Part shown: in pieces, positions 17,826-26,921 of the stretch
How positions within the stretch are numbered: position 1 is the stretch's first letter
Layout of the letters: each line of letters opens with the position of its first letter
NCBI GenBank assembly: GCA_944380765.1
Contig: CALWIO010000004.1
Span: 1 to 64,000 of the forward strand
Origin: an uncultured Clostridia bacterium
GTDB taxonomy: Bacteria; Bacillota; Clostridia; Oscillospirales; Acutalibacteraceae
Direction of reading: 5' to 3'
DNA: 64,000 nt
The notes under the pieces: model-generated
What the model was told of the DNA's origin: nothing
The model's input: the letters and a program-made list of their open reading frames with translations, nothing else
The model's database searches: none
Program-made: the position numbers and the translations under genes

Positions 17826-19385
17826 TTATTCAGCGGCAGCCTCGCCGTTGTGCTCGCCGTCAAGAGCCTCAACTCTGTTGCGGCGTTTAACTTCAAGCTC
17901 TGCAAGCATTTGTTCTTTGAATTTACCATGAACATTAAAGAAAAGAAGCGTAATACCGTAAAGGAATCTTGCTACCGCGGGCATAAGGCAGAATATTGCC
18001 CAGAATCCGGTAAGAGTATTGAGGTTGGTTTCCGCAATAACATTGCCGAACTCGTCTTTGTGAGCAACATATCCGACCGCCGTGATAACAACGCCCGAAA
18101 GAAGCTGTGTAACCGAGTTGGCTGCTTTTCCGAAATAGTTCTGAACAGTCTGAACAAGAGCCTCGTTTCTGACGCCGTTTTTCCATTCGCTGTAATCGTA
18201 AACATCACCCTGAAGAACAGCACCGGCGACATTCATAAGCTGGTTGGGCAGACCGCATACAGTAAGACAAATTGTTATAACAGCAAGGTTAACAATAACA
18301 TTTTTTCCTTCCCAGTCTACAAGGAAATTTCCGCCGAGACCGATAAGGAATGTGACAAAATATGCGGCGCCGGCAAAAATACCTGAGAAAACCGCAACGG
18401 TTCTCGCTCCGAATCTGCGGATAAGACGGGGAGCAAGCGGAATCATTATGTAGTTGGGAATACCGGTAAACAGCGAAGCTATCGTGCCGTGTATAAGGTT
18501 TTTGGTGTTGTGCATCCAGTAAAAGCTTTCGCTGGCGGCGCCGACGGCTTTAAAGCCGTTGAAGAAGCTTGAAAGAACAAGCACGAACATCGGTCTGTTC
18601 TTGAAAACATTTTTGAAAGACTCAATAATGCCGATTTCCTGCATCTGCTCTCTTGAAGCGAGGGGAACTCTCTCACGCATGGCGGCGAATCCGTAAAAGG
18701 CGGTAACGGCGCCAATAATGGCGAGAATAACGGCAAACGCGCTGTAAACGTCCTGCATGCCTATGCGGTTGTTTGTCTTTTCCGGAAGGAATGTGACGAA
18801 AACGGTCGCGATTGACGGCAGGAAAGTACCGAAAAGCTCAATAAACTTTGAAGTGGCTATAAGATTGTCACGCTCGTTCGTGTTCGGCGTGATATTGTAA
18901 AGCATAATTGTCCACGCGCCGAAATATGACATTCCGAGGTTATAGACAAATATGGAAAATACCATCCAGACTATCTTCTGCCATTCATAAACCAAAAACG
19001 AGGGGGCTAAGAACAGCATTACCATTGAAATCGCCCAGAAAGGCGTCGGTATAACCAGCCACGGACGAAGACGGCCCCAGCGGGTTCTCGTTCTGTCGAT
19101 AATAAGGCCGGAAATCGAGTCGTCAACGGCGTCGTAAAGCGACTCAATGAACATTATAACGCCGTATGTGCTTCCCGACATTCCCAAAAAGCTGATTGCG
19201 AAGAACTGACGGAACGCGTTAACATACTGGCTTACATTTTTCTGACCGAATGAAGTGAGAAGAAAGGCGAATATCTCTCTCGGGCGGAGATATCTTCTGT
19301 CAGAGGCGGAAGCTTCGTTTACTTCCTGCTCTATTTCCTCTGTCAAAACTTCTTCCGTAACGGTGTTGATTACTGAGTTATCCAA
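17826..19385 (-). CDS. GPH-family sugar:cation symporter
   Basis: A 519-residue MFS-type transporter of the glycoside-pentoside-hexuronide:cation symporter family, with about 12 membrane segments. The family loop DDSISGLIIDRTRTRWGRLRPW follows the second segment. An acidic cytoplasmic N-terminal tail of about 30 residues is longer than usual. The start appears to be TTG at 19385, preceded by AAAAGG; no nearby ATG fits. It forms a single-gene unit with its own promoter and terminator. The substrate is unknown. A second GPH gene lies at 49583, closer to the arabinose genes. Confidence 0.85.
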   Translation of the reverse strand: MDNSVINTVTEEVLTEEIEQEVNEASASDRRYLRPREIFAFLLTSFGQKNVSQYVNAFRQFFAISFLGMSGSTYGVIMFIESLYDAVDDSISGLIIDRTRTRWGRLRPWLVIPTPFWAISMVMLFLAPSFLVYEWQKIVWMVFSIFVYNLGMSYFGAWTIMLYNITPNTNERDNLIATSKFIELFGTFLPSIATVFVTFLPEKTNNRIGMQDVYSAFAVILAIIGAVTAFYGFAAMRERVPLASREQMQEIGIIESFKNVFKNRPMFVLVLSSFFNGFKAVGAASESFYWMHNTKNLIHGTIASLFTGIPNYIMIPLAPRLIRRFGARTVAVFSGIFAGAAYFVTFLIGLGGNFLVDWEGKNVIVNLAVITICLTVCGLPNQLMNVAGAVLQGDVYDYSEWKNGVRNEALVQTVQNYFGKAANSVTQLLSGVVITAVGYVAHKDEFGNVIAETNLNTLTGFWAIFCLMPAVARFLYGITLLFFNVHGKFKEQMLAELEVKRRNRVEALDGEHNGEAAAE

Positions 19386-19434
19386 TACTTATCACGCCTT
19401 TTTGTTGGTCTGGTTTTAAAATAAATCCAAATTA

Positions 19435-19463
19435 AATATATCACACCTGAAAAAAATAATCAA
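19435..19463 (-). promoter_or_regulatory. sigma-A promoter of the GPH symporter gene
   Basis: On the minus strand TTGATT (19463-19458) and TATATT (19440-19435) are separated by 17 bp. Confidence 0.7.
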
Positions 19464-19510
19464 TAAAAAATTTTAATTCCCGTCATAATAAATTAAAAAA
19501 CAGGACATAA

Positions 19511-19957
19511 TTATTTTAATTGTTGATAATACTCAACAGCAAGCCGGTCACAGCGTTCATTTTCCGGGTGTCCGGCGTGTCCCCTGACCCATTCAAACTC
19601 GTATTCGTGCAGGTCAAGCAAAGAAAGAAGCCTGTCCCATAAATCGGCGTTGAGCGCCGGTTTTTTGTCTTTTTTACGCCAGCCGTTTTCTTTCCAGGAG
19701 CGCGCCCAGCCCTTTTCAATTCCGTTCACCACATAAGAGGAGTCTGAGTAAATTTTCACCTTGCAGCGTCTTTTCAGCGCTTCAAGCCCTTTTATTACCG
19801 CGGTAAGCTCCATTCTGTTGTTGGTAGTTTCCCTCTCTCCGCCGGAAAGCTCTTTTTCGGCGTTTCCGTATCGCAGAATAACGCCCCAGCCTCCGGGACC
19901 GGGATTGCCCGAGCACGCGCCGTCGGTGAATATTTCAACAAAACTTAAATTTTCCAT
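19511..19957 (-). CDS. rnhA: ribonuclease HI
   Basis: A 148-residue RNase H1 that removes RNA from RNA:DNA hybrids. The catalytic set Asp12, Glu50, Asp72 and Asp137, with His127, is complete, and GNPGPGGWG is typical of the family. A ribosome site GAGG precedes ATG 19957 by the usual distance. It points away from the 20050 gene. I see no terminator in the short AT-rich gap after it. Confidence 0.96.
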   Translation of the reverse strand: MENLSFVEIFTDGACSGNPGPGGWGVILRYGNAEKELSGGERETTNNRMELTAVIKGLEALKRRCKVKIYSDSSYVVNGIEKGWARSWKENGWRKKDKKPALNADLWDRLLSLLDLHEYEFEWVRGHAGHPENERCDRLAVEYYQQLK

Positions 19958-20049
19958 AATAACCTCTGAATAAAATAATGGTAAAACTTTAAACTAAGTT
20001 TAGCATAAAAATGCCGTTAAAACAATATCAGAATTATACGGGGGATTTT

Positions 20050-22380
20050 ATGAAAGCAGTAATTACCGCGGCTGACGAGGCGCGCGGACTTAAACCGCTC
20101 ACCTGTACGCAGCCTTTCGCCATTCTCGGCGCTGCGGGCAGACCGATTATAGACTACACTTTGGATTTGCTTTGCGAAAATGGTTTTGACGATATTTACA
20201 TCACCCTTAATTATCTGAACGAAAGCGTAAGGAATTATGTTATAATGCAAAACAGAAACGCAAAAATCCATTTTGTTTTCTGCGGGGATTTTCTCGGTAC
20301 TGCCGGCAGCGTAAAAGAAGCCGTAAAGGAAAGTACAGACCCCGTACTGGTAATCGAGTGCGGAGTAGTCTGTGATTTTCGCCTTGACAGAATTATGAAG
20401 TTTCACGAAACAAGCCGCGCTGCCGCAACCGTTGTCACCTCGAAAACGGAGGAGCCGTCCGGTCACTGCGTTGTCTGCTCTGACGCCGATTCAAAGGTTA
20501 TCCGATTTATTGACAAACCCAGCTTTACTCAGGCGGTTTCAAACAACGCCTATGCCCGGATATGCGTGCTTTCGGGAGAAGCGCTGAGCCTGATTTCTCA
20601 GAATCATAAGTCTGATTTAAAGGAGAGCGTATTTTCCCCAGCGGTAAATTCAAAAGGCAGAATTTTTGAGTACCGCGCCAGAGGGTACTGGAACTTTATA
20701 GAGGATTTTGAGTCATACAAAACCTGCGTGCGCGACCTGCTCGACGGCAAAGCAAACCTCAAAATGCCCGCCTTGTATAAGGAAATCACCCGAAACAGCG
20801 AAAACAACCTGCGTATTCTGCCGCCGTCATATATAGGTAAAAATGTTGTTTTCGGAAAAAACGCCGTGGTAGGGCCTTATACCGTTATCGGTGACGGCTG
20901 CCGTATTGAGGACGGAGCAAAACTCCATGCCGCGGTAATCGGCAGGGAGTGCCGGATAGGAAAAAACTGTAAAATAAACTCAGCCGTAATCGGAGACAAC
21001 TGCGATATAAAAAAAGACGCCGCCGTGTTTGAGAATGCCGTGATAGGCGACAGAGTTTCGGCGGGAGCCGGCAGCACGGTAGCCTGCGGCGTTAAAATAT
21101 GGCCCAATAAACGCTTGGGCGAAAGAATAACGGTCTCGCAGAATATCAAGTATTCGGCCTCAAAATCAGCGCAGCGTTATGAAAATGCCGACGGCGGAGC
21201 TTATGAACTGACCGCGGAAAGGTGCAGTCTGACAGGCGCGGCGCTCGCAAGTCTCAGCGAGGGCAAAAAAACAGGCGTTGCCCACGACGGCAAACCACTT
21301 TCCAAAGCTATGCTTATGTGCGCCTGTGGAGGAATGCTCTCGGCAGGGAGCAGGGTGTGGAATTTCGGCGAATGTTTTTTGCCTCAGCTTTATTTTTATA
21401 CGTCATACTGTTCGCTTGACTGCGGAGTGTATGTGTCCTCAGACGGGGACGAGGTAAAGCTCACTTTGTTTTCACAGGGCGGACTTTCCCTGCCTTATGC
21501 AACCTGCCGGGAACTGGAAAAAAGAATATCCGACCGGGCGTTTTCGGTATGCGCGCCTAAATACTGCAAAACTCTGGCGGATATGTCGGGCGTAGGGCTT
21601 ATGTATCAGCGGGAACTGCTCAATCAGTGTCCCGGCGGTCTTGACGGCGAAAATGTGACTATAATATCCGAGAACGAAAAAATCGAGCTTATGCTTAACG
21701 ATTGCCTGCACCGGCTCGGCGGCAAAAGCGGAGGCAGTCTTACCGTTGAGGTGAGCGCGGACGGACTCAGTATTGCCGTAAAGGATAATCGGGGCGAAAC
21801 CTTGGATACCGAAACCGCGCTTGCGGTTCTGTGTATGTTTGAGGCTATGTCGGGCAAAGATATCGCCGTACCCTATGACGCCCCGGCGGTGATTGACAGG
21901 GTTGCCGAAAAATACAGCCGAAAAGCGTACAGGTATCTTGCCGCTCCCTCTCAAACGGAAAAAAACGCGGTGACCGAAACCGCGAAAAAACAGCTCTGGG
22001 CAAGGGACGCTTTAATGATGACATTCAGACTTCTCAATACAATAAAGTTAACCGGAATGGATATTGCCGCGCTCAAAGCGAGCCTGCCGAAATATAATAC
22101 GGTAAGGCGCACGGTAAGCTGCGGCGCTCCTCTTTATGAAATAGCGGATTATTTTCAGGGTTCCTCAGCCTTGCTTATTGAAGAGGGCGAGGGCATAGAA
22201 ATTAAGAAAAACAGCGCAAGAGCCCTGATTATTCCCAAAAATAAAAGCCGTATTCTCAGCATTATATCCGAGTCCGTCTCAGCGGAAACCGCCGACAGCC
22301 TGTGCGATGAAATCGCGGAAATAATCGAACGGGCGGACAGCCGCCGCGGCTCTGCCTGCCTTGACAATGAGCAAAAATAA
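20050..22380 (+). CDS. nucleotidyltransferase / beta-helix / phosphohexomutase fusion with lost active sites
   Basis: A 776-residue fusion: an NTP_transferase-like domain (1-235), a left-handed beta-helix of hexapeptide repeats (about 255-360), and a C-terminal region that looks like the phosphomannomutase part of ManC/ManB-type fusions. Family catalytic residues are missing. The nucleotide loop GGxGTRL reads A8-D-E-A-R-G-L14, the phosphate-binding Lys in QPKP is Phe23, and the metal Asp of the GD motif is replaced (ECGVVCD). I find no TASHNP serine loop and no DGDxDR motif in the mutase part. It may be a sugar-sensing or scaffold protein. ATG 20050 follows GGGGGA. Confidence 0.65.
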   Translation: MKAVITAADEARGLKPLTCTQPFAILGAAGRPIIDYTLDLLCENGFDDIYITLNYLNESVRNYVIMQNRNAKIHFVFCGDFLGTAGSVKEAVKESTDPVLVIECGVVCDFRLDRIMKFHETSRAAATVVTSKTEEPSGHCVVCSDADSKVIRFIDKPSFTQAVSNNAYARICVLSGEALSLISQNHKSDLKESVFSPAVNSKGRIFEYRARGYWNFIEDFESYKTCVRDLLDGKANLKMPALYKEITRNSENNLRILPPSYIGKNVVFGKNAVVGPYTVIGDGCRIEDGAKLHAAVIGRECRIGKNCKINSAVIGDNCDIKKDAAVFENAVIGDRVSAGAGSTVACGVKIWPNKRLGERITVSQNIKYSASKSAQRYENADGGAYELTAERCSLTGAALASLSEGKKTGVAHDGKPLSKAMLMCACGGMLSAGSRVWNFGECFLPQLYFYTSYCSLDCGVYVSSDGDEVKLTLFSQGGLSLPYATCRELEKRISDRAFSVCAPKYCKTLADMSGVGLMYQRELLNQCPGGLDGENVTIISENEKIELMLNDCLHRLGGKSGGSLTVEVSADGLSIAVKDNRGETLDTETALAVLCMFEAMSGKDIAVPYDAPAVIDRVAEKYSRKAYRYLAAPSQTEKNAVTETAKKQLWARDALMMTFRLLNTIKLTGMDIAALKASLPKYNTVRRTVSCGAPLYEIADYFQGSSALLIEEGEGIEIKKNSARALIIPKNKSRILSIISESVSAETADSLCDEIAEIIERADSRRGSACLDNEQK

Positions 22381-22389
22381 TAGTATTAT
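22361..22389 (+). promoter_or_regulatory. sigma-A promoter of rnj inside the preceding gene
   Basis: TTGACA at 22361-22366 and TATTAT at 22384-22389, 17 bp apart. The -35 lies in the last codons of the upstream gene. The resulting leader is about 120 nt. Confidence 0.75.
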
Positions 22390-22451
22390 ATTATGAAAAG
22401 TAAATTGAGAAATTTCGCCTGTTTCGGCAATATTTGCAAAATTGAACTTCT

Positions 22452-22473
22452 CCTGCCGGTGACCTTCGGCAGG
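22452..22473 (+). promoter_or_regulatory. stem-loop in the rnj leader
   Basis: CCTGCCG at 22452-22458 pairs with CGGCAGG at 22467-22473 around an 8-nt loop. No T run follows, so it is not a terminator. It may affect stability or translation of the RNase J message. Confidence 0.45.
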
Positions 22474-22514
22474 CTACATAAATTCTTTCCAAATTTATAA
22501 GTAAAGGAGACATT

Positions 22515-24428
22515 ATGAAGAAACAAAAAAATGAAAATACTTCGCCTCTGAGCGATAATCAGACCGGTTCCGGAGCAAAGGCTTCCGGCAAAACCCGTCA
22601 GGCTTCTCAGCAGAAAAAAAGCGTGAAATCCGACCGCGGCAAAAAGCCGGCGGCAAAAAAACAGAGCAAGAGAACACCGGGCAAGAGCCTTAATGAAAAG
22701 GCTTCCCTCTCTCGCAAGCAGGAAAACCGCGGCAAGTCCATTCCGGGCGCGAGAAAAAACCGAGGTCAGGAAAGCTCTGTCAAAATAGCTTTTCTCGGCG
22801 GACTCAACGAAGTCGGCAAGAATATGACTCTTTACGAGTGCGGAGACGATATGATACTCGTTGACTGCGGGCTTTCCTTTCCCGAGCCGGAGATGCTCGG
22901 AGTGGATTTGGTTATTCCCGACTTTGCCTATGTGGAGGAGAACGCCGATAAAATCAGGGGAATTTTCATAACCCACGGGCATGAGGACCATATCGGAGGA
23001 CTGCCTTTCCTGCTTAAAAAGCTGAATATACCCGTTTACGGAACCAAGCTCTCAATAGGACTTATCGAGGGCAAGCTTGAAGAGCACAAAATTCTTGACA
23101 AGGCAAAGCTCAATGTCATAAAACCCAACGATAAAATTAAACTCGGCTGTTTTGAGGTGGAGGCTATCCATGTCAACCACTCAATTCCGGACGCTCTGGC
23201 GCTTGCGGTTAATACTCCCGCCGGTCTTATTCTTCAAACCGGCGATTTCAAGATTGACACAACGCCTATTGACGGCGATGTGATTGACCTTGCTAAAATA
23301 GCCAGACTCGGTGAAAAGGGCGTGCTGTGCCTTCTTTCTGATTCCACAAACGCTCAAAGGCCGGGATTTACGCCCAGCGAGCGCAAGGTCGGCGAATCCT
23401 TTGAAAGGCTTTTCGCCAAGGCTGACGGCAAACGGCTGATTGTTGCTACTTTCGCTTCAAATATCCACAGAGTACAGCAGATTATAGATGTCGCCGCTTC
23501 GGTGGGCAGAAAAGTCGCGCTGTCGGGCAGGAGCCTTGAAAATGTCGTTGAAACGGCGGCAAAGCTCGGCTATCTCAATGTGCCCGACGGAATACTCGTA
23601 AGCATTGACTCGGTTTCGCGCTATCCCGACGATAAGCTGGTTATAATCACAACCGGCAGTCAGGGCGAGCCTATGTCGGCTCTTTACAGAATGGCGTTTT
23701 CCGAGCACAGACGGGTTGAAATAGGCTCAGGTGACTATGTTATTATTTCCGCAACGCCTATTCCCGGCAACGAGAAAACAGTGGGCAAGGTTGTTGACGA
23801 GCTTCTTAAAAGAGGGGCGGAAGTGGTCTATGAAAGAATGTATGAGGTGCATGTTTCCGGCCACGCCTGTCAGGAGGAGCTTAAACTTATGCTGAGCTTA
23901 GCAAAGCCAAAATTCTTTATTCCCGTACACGGCGAGCAGAAACATCTCAGAAAGCACGCGGCGCTTGCAGAGAGCATGGGCATAGCGCCCGGCAATATTT
24001 TTATCGCGGACAACGGCAAGCGCGTGGAGTTTTCAAGGCGAAAAATGACCGTAATCGGAGATGTGCCGGCAGGCAAGGTGTTTGTTGACGGCTACGGCGT
24101 GGGCGATGTGGGCAGCGCTGTAATAAGAGAGAGAAAAAGGCTTGCCGAGGACGGTCTTATAATAATCAGCGCGGTAATTGAAAAGGAAACGGGAATGCTG
24201 CTGAGCGGCCCCGACATTGTTTCAAGAGGATTTGTATATGTAAAGGATTCCGAGCAGCTTATCGCCGAGGCGAAAATGGTTGCCCAGATAGTAATAGACG
24301 AATGTGTGCGTGACGGAAGAATCGACTGGGGATTTATCAGAACGCGTATGCGCGACGATATATCTCGCCTTTTGTACGACCGTACAAAGCGCAGCCCCAT
24401 GGTGCTTCCGCTTATAGCTTCCGTATAG
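22515..24428 (+). CDS. rnj: ribonuclease J
   Basis: A 637-residue metallo-beta-lactamase/beta-CASP ribonuclease that degrades and processes RNA (5'-3' exonuclease and endonuclease). The zinc motif HxHxDH is at His154-His159; LSDSTNA, SGRS and the VHVSGHA motif of the beta-CASP and C-terminal regions are present. The first 85 residues are a Lys/Arg/Ser-rich, low-complexity extension, longer than in Bacillus RNase J1 and probably RNA-binding or disordered. AAAGGAGA precedes ATG 22515. gdpP follows after 14 bp, so they are likely co-transcribed. Confidence 0.93.
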   Translation: MKKQKNENTSPLSDNQTGSGAKASGKTRQASQQKKSVKSDRGKKPAAKKQSKRTPGKSLNEKASLSRKQENRGKSIPGARKNRGQESSVKIAFLGGLNEVGKNMTLYECGDDMILVDCGLSFPEPEMLGVDLVIPDFAYVEENADKIRGIFITHGHEDHIGGLPFLLKKLNIPVYGTKLSIGLIEGKLEEHKILDKAKLNVIKPNDKIKLGCFEVEAIHVNHSIPDALALAVNTPAGLILQTGDFKIDTTPIDGDVIDLAKIARLGEKGVLCLLSDSTNAQRPGFTPSERKVGESFERLFAKADGKRLIVATFASNIHRVQQIIDVAASVGRKVALSGRSLENVVETAAKLGYLNVPDGILVSIDSVSRYPDDKLVIITTGSQGEPMSALYRMAFSEHRRVEIGSGDYVIISATPIPGNEKTVGKVVDELLKRGAEVVYERMYEVHVSGHACQEELKLMLSLAKPKFFIPVHGEQKHLRKHAALAESMGIAPGNIFIADNGKRVEFSRRKMTVIGDVPAGKVFVDGYGVGDVGSAVIRERKRLAEDGLIIISAVIEKETGMLLSGPDIVSRGFVYVKDSEQLIAEAKMVAQIVIDECVRDGRIDWGFIRTRMRDDISRLLYDRTKRSPMVLPLIASV

Positions 24429-24442
24429 CTTAAAGGAGCTTT

Positions 24443-26452
24443 ATGAAAAAACCGGAAAACAGCAGGAACAAAAAATCAAACGGCGCGGGCGAAATAATAA
24501 GGCTGTATCCCGCTACGGCGGCGCTTTGCGGCGTCTGTCTTTTAATGAGCGTTGCGATGTTCTTTTTCGACTATCGCATTGCCTTGGCGGAGCTTTGCGT
24601 TCTTGCGGTAACAGTAGCTGCGGCGCTGCTTAAAAAGAATCACGAGTTAAGCGAGCTTAAAAGCAGAATGCTGCTGCTTCAAAAAAAGCTGTCGCCTGAG
24701 GAAACCGGGGAGCTTCGCAGCTTTCCGCTTCCCACCGTTCTTTTTGACAATACCGAGCGGATAGTGTGGTACAGCAACCAGTTCAAAAATTCCTTTATGT
24801 CCGACAAATCCGTTAAAAATACGGATATAAAGCAGTTTACTTCCGGCAGAGGACTCGATTATATAAGAGAACATTCAAGGTTTGAGTGCGAGTATATGGG
24901 CAAGCATTATACCGCGTTCTGCACAATGCTCGAATATAAAAAAGAAACCTACTACGCCCTGTATTATATTGAGAATACGGAGCTTAAAAAATATAAAATT
25001 AAATACGAAAACTCACGCCCGGTTATTATGCTTATAGCCATTGACACGGCCGAGGAATACCTGCGCGACTTCCGCGAAAGCCAGCAGGCGGAAATTCTGG
25101 GCGGAGTAGAGTCGATTATTGAGAACTGGTTTAATAATTTCGGCTGTATTGCACGCAAACTCAGCAGCGGCAGATTTTTGGTTTTTGCCGAAAAATCCGC
25201 TCTTGACAAGATGAAAGAGGATAAATTCAGCCTTTTGTCGTCGGTGCGTTCCTATACATACGCCGAAAAGCCTCTGGGAATAACGCTTTCAGTCGGCGTC
25301 GGTACGGGCGAGGATTTGCCGGAGTGTGAAAAATACGCCCGTCAGGCGCTTGATATGTCGCTGGGCAGAGGCGGCGACCAGGTAGCCGTTAAAAATCAGA
25401 ATAACGAGTACGAGTTCTTCGGCGGAGTTGTAAAGGGCGTAGCCAAAAGGACTAAGGTAAGAACAAGAATTGTGGCCTCCGCAATAGCCGAAACAATAAA
25501 GTACAGCAGTAATGTGCTCATAATGGGGCACCGCTTTGCCGACCTTGACGCTTTGGGAGCCGCCGTAGGCGTGTCGCTAATCTGTAAAGCGCTCGGCAAA
25601 AAGGTTAAAATAGTAATGTCGTCGCAGACTTCCCTTGCCAAGCCTTTGGCGTCATACCTTGAAGAAAAAGGGTATCAGGAGCTGTTCTGCGAGCCTGCTG
25701 AGGCTGAAAAACATTTGACCGAACGCACTCTGCTTGTAATTGTCGATACCCACAGAAAGAGCTTTCTTGAATATCCCGAGCTTTTTGACGCGGTCAAATC
25801 GGCGGTTGTAATAGACCACCACAGAAAAACGGTTGACCATATAAACAAGGCTATGGTGTTTTATCACGAGCCTAACGCTTCTTCCGCTTCGGAAATGGTG
25901 ACGGAGCTGATAGAATATATGAATTTTGATATTGATGTGCCGTCAGTCTGCGCTGAGGCTTTGCTTTCGGGAATAGCGCTTGACACAAAGAATTTTGTTA
26001 TGAATACGGGCGTGCGCACATTCGAGGCGGCAGCGTTTTTAAGGGGCAGGGGAGCGGATACCGTTGCGGTTAAGCAGCTTTTTGCCAACAGTATGAAAAC
26101 GCAGAAGGATAAAAGCGAAGTTGTAAAGAACGCGGCAATGTATAAAAACTGCGCCGTGGGCGTTGTGGATTTTGAGTCGGACGATATAAGGATTGTTTCA
26201 AGTCAGGCGGCAGACGAGCTTTTGAATGTGGCGAATGTGGCGGCGTCATTTGTCGTGTTCAGAACGGGCAATACAATAAATATTTCAGCCAGGTCTTACG
26301 GCGAGCTGAATGTTCAGCTTGTAATGGAACTTTTGGGCGGCGGCGGACATCAGACAATGGCGGCGGCTCAGCTTGAAGGCGAAACTTTTGAAAACGCGCT
26401 GAATATGCTTAAAAACGCGATAGATAAAATCAACGAAGGAAATATAAAGTGA
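24443..26452 (+). CDS. gdpP: cyclic-di-AMP phosphodiesterase GdpP
   Basis: A 669-residue membrane enzyme that hydrolyses cyclic di-AMP. Two membrane segments (about 22-62) are followed by a PAS-like region, a degenerate GGDEF domain (about 190-320) and the DHH/DHHA1 phosphodiesterase: MGHRFADLDALGAA, D458-H-H460 and a GGGGH ending at His636. All DHH metal ligands appear intact. The order gdpP-rplI-dnaB is the classical Firmicutes arrangement. AAGGAG precedes ATG 24443. Confidence 0.94.
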   Translation: MKKPENSRNKKSNGAGEIIRLYPATAALCGVCLLMSVAMFFFDYRIALAELCVLAVTVAAALLKKNHELSELKSRMLLLQKKLSPEETGELRSFPLPTVLFDNTERIVWYSNQFKNSFMSDKSVKNTDIKQFTSGRGLDYIREHSRFECEYMGKHYTAFCTMLEYKKETYYALYYIENTELKKYKIKYENSRPVIMLIAIDTAEEYLRDFRESQQAEILGGVESIIENWFNNFGCIARKLSSGRFLVFAEKSALDKMKEDKFSLLSSVRSYTYAEKPLGITLSVGVGTGEDLPECEKYARQALDMSLGRGGDQVAVKNQNNEYEFFGGVVKGVAKRTKVRTRIVASAIAETIKYSSNVLIMGHRFADLDALGAAVGVSLICKALGKKVKIVMSSQTSLAKPLASYLEEKGYQELFCEPAEAEKHLTERTLLVIVDTHRKSFLEYPELFDAVKSAVVIDHHRKTVDHINKAMVFYHEPNASSASEMVTELIEYMNFDIDVPSVCAEALLSGIALDTKNFVMNTGVRTFEAAAFLRGRGADTVAVKQLFANSMKTQKDKSEVVKNAAMYKNCAVGVVDFESDDIRIVSSQAADELLNVANVAASFVVFRTGNTINISARSYGELNVQLVMELLGGGGHQTMAAAQLEGETFENALNMLKNAIDKINEGNIK

Positions 26453-26461
26453 GGTAACATT

Positions 26462-26902
26462 ATGGAAGTTATTTTGAATGCCGATGTAAAAGGGTTAGGC
26501 AAAAAAGGCGAAAAAGTCAAGGCGTCCGACGGCTACGCCAGAAACTATCTTTTCCCGAAAGGCCTTGCCGTTGAGGCGAACGCCCAGAGCCTTACGGAGC
26601 TTCGCAACCGCGAGCAGGCGGCTCAGCATAAGATTGATATGGACATAGCGGCGGCAAACGAGTCAAAGAAAAAACTTGACGGCAAAACCGTAAAGGTGAC
26701 CGCCAAAGCCGGGCAGAACGGCAAAATTTTCGGCTCCGTTACTTCAAAAGAGGTAGCGGCTGAAATATCAAAGCAGTTCGGCGTAAGCGTTGACAAGAGA
26801 AAAATCTCAATGGACGAAATCAAAAACCTCGGCTCATATATAATCGAGGTTAAGCTCTATACCAATATTTCCGCTAAAATGACAGTAATGGTAAGCGAAT
26901 AA
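26462..26902 (+). CDS. rplI: 50S ribosomal protein L9
   Basis: A 146-residue L9 with the N-terminal rRNA-binding domain (GLGKKGEKVKASDGYARNYL) and a C-terminal domain joined by a long helix. Length is normal. It follows gdpP after 9 bp, with GTGAGGT as ribosome site. Confidence 0.97.
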   Translation: MEVILNADVKGLGKKGEKVKASDGYARNYLFPKGLAVEANAQSLTELRNREQAAQHKIDMDIAAANESKKKLDGKTVKVTAKAGQNGKIFGSVTSKEVAAEISKQFGVSVDKRKISMDEIKNLGSYIIEVKLYTNISAKMTVMVSE

Positions 26903-26921
26903 TCTGTTCGGAGAAGCAAAT

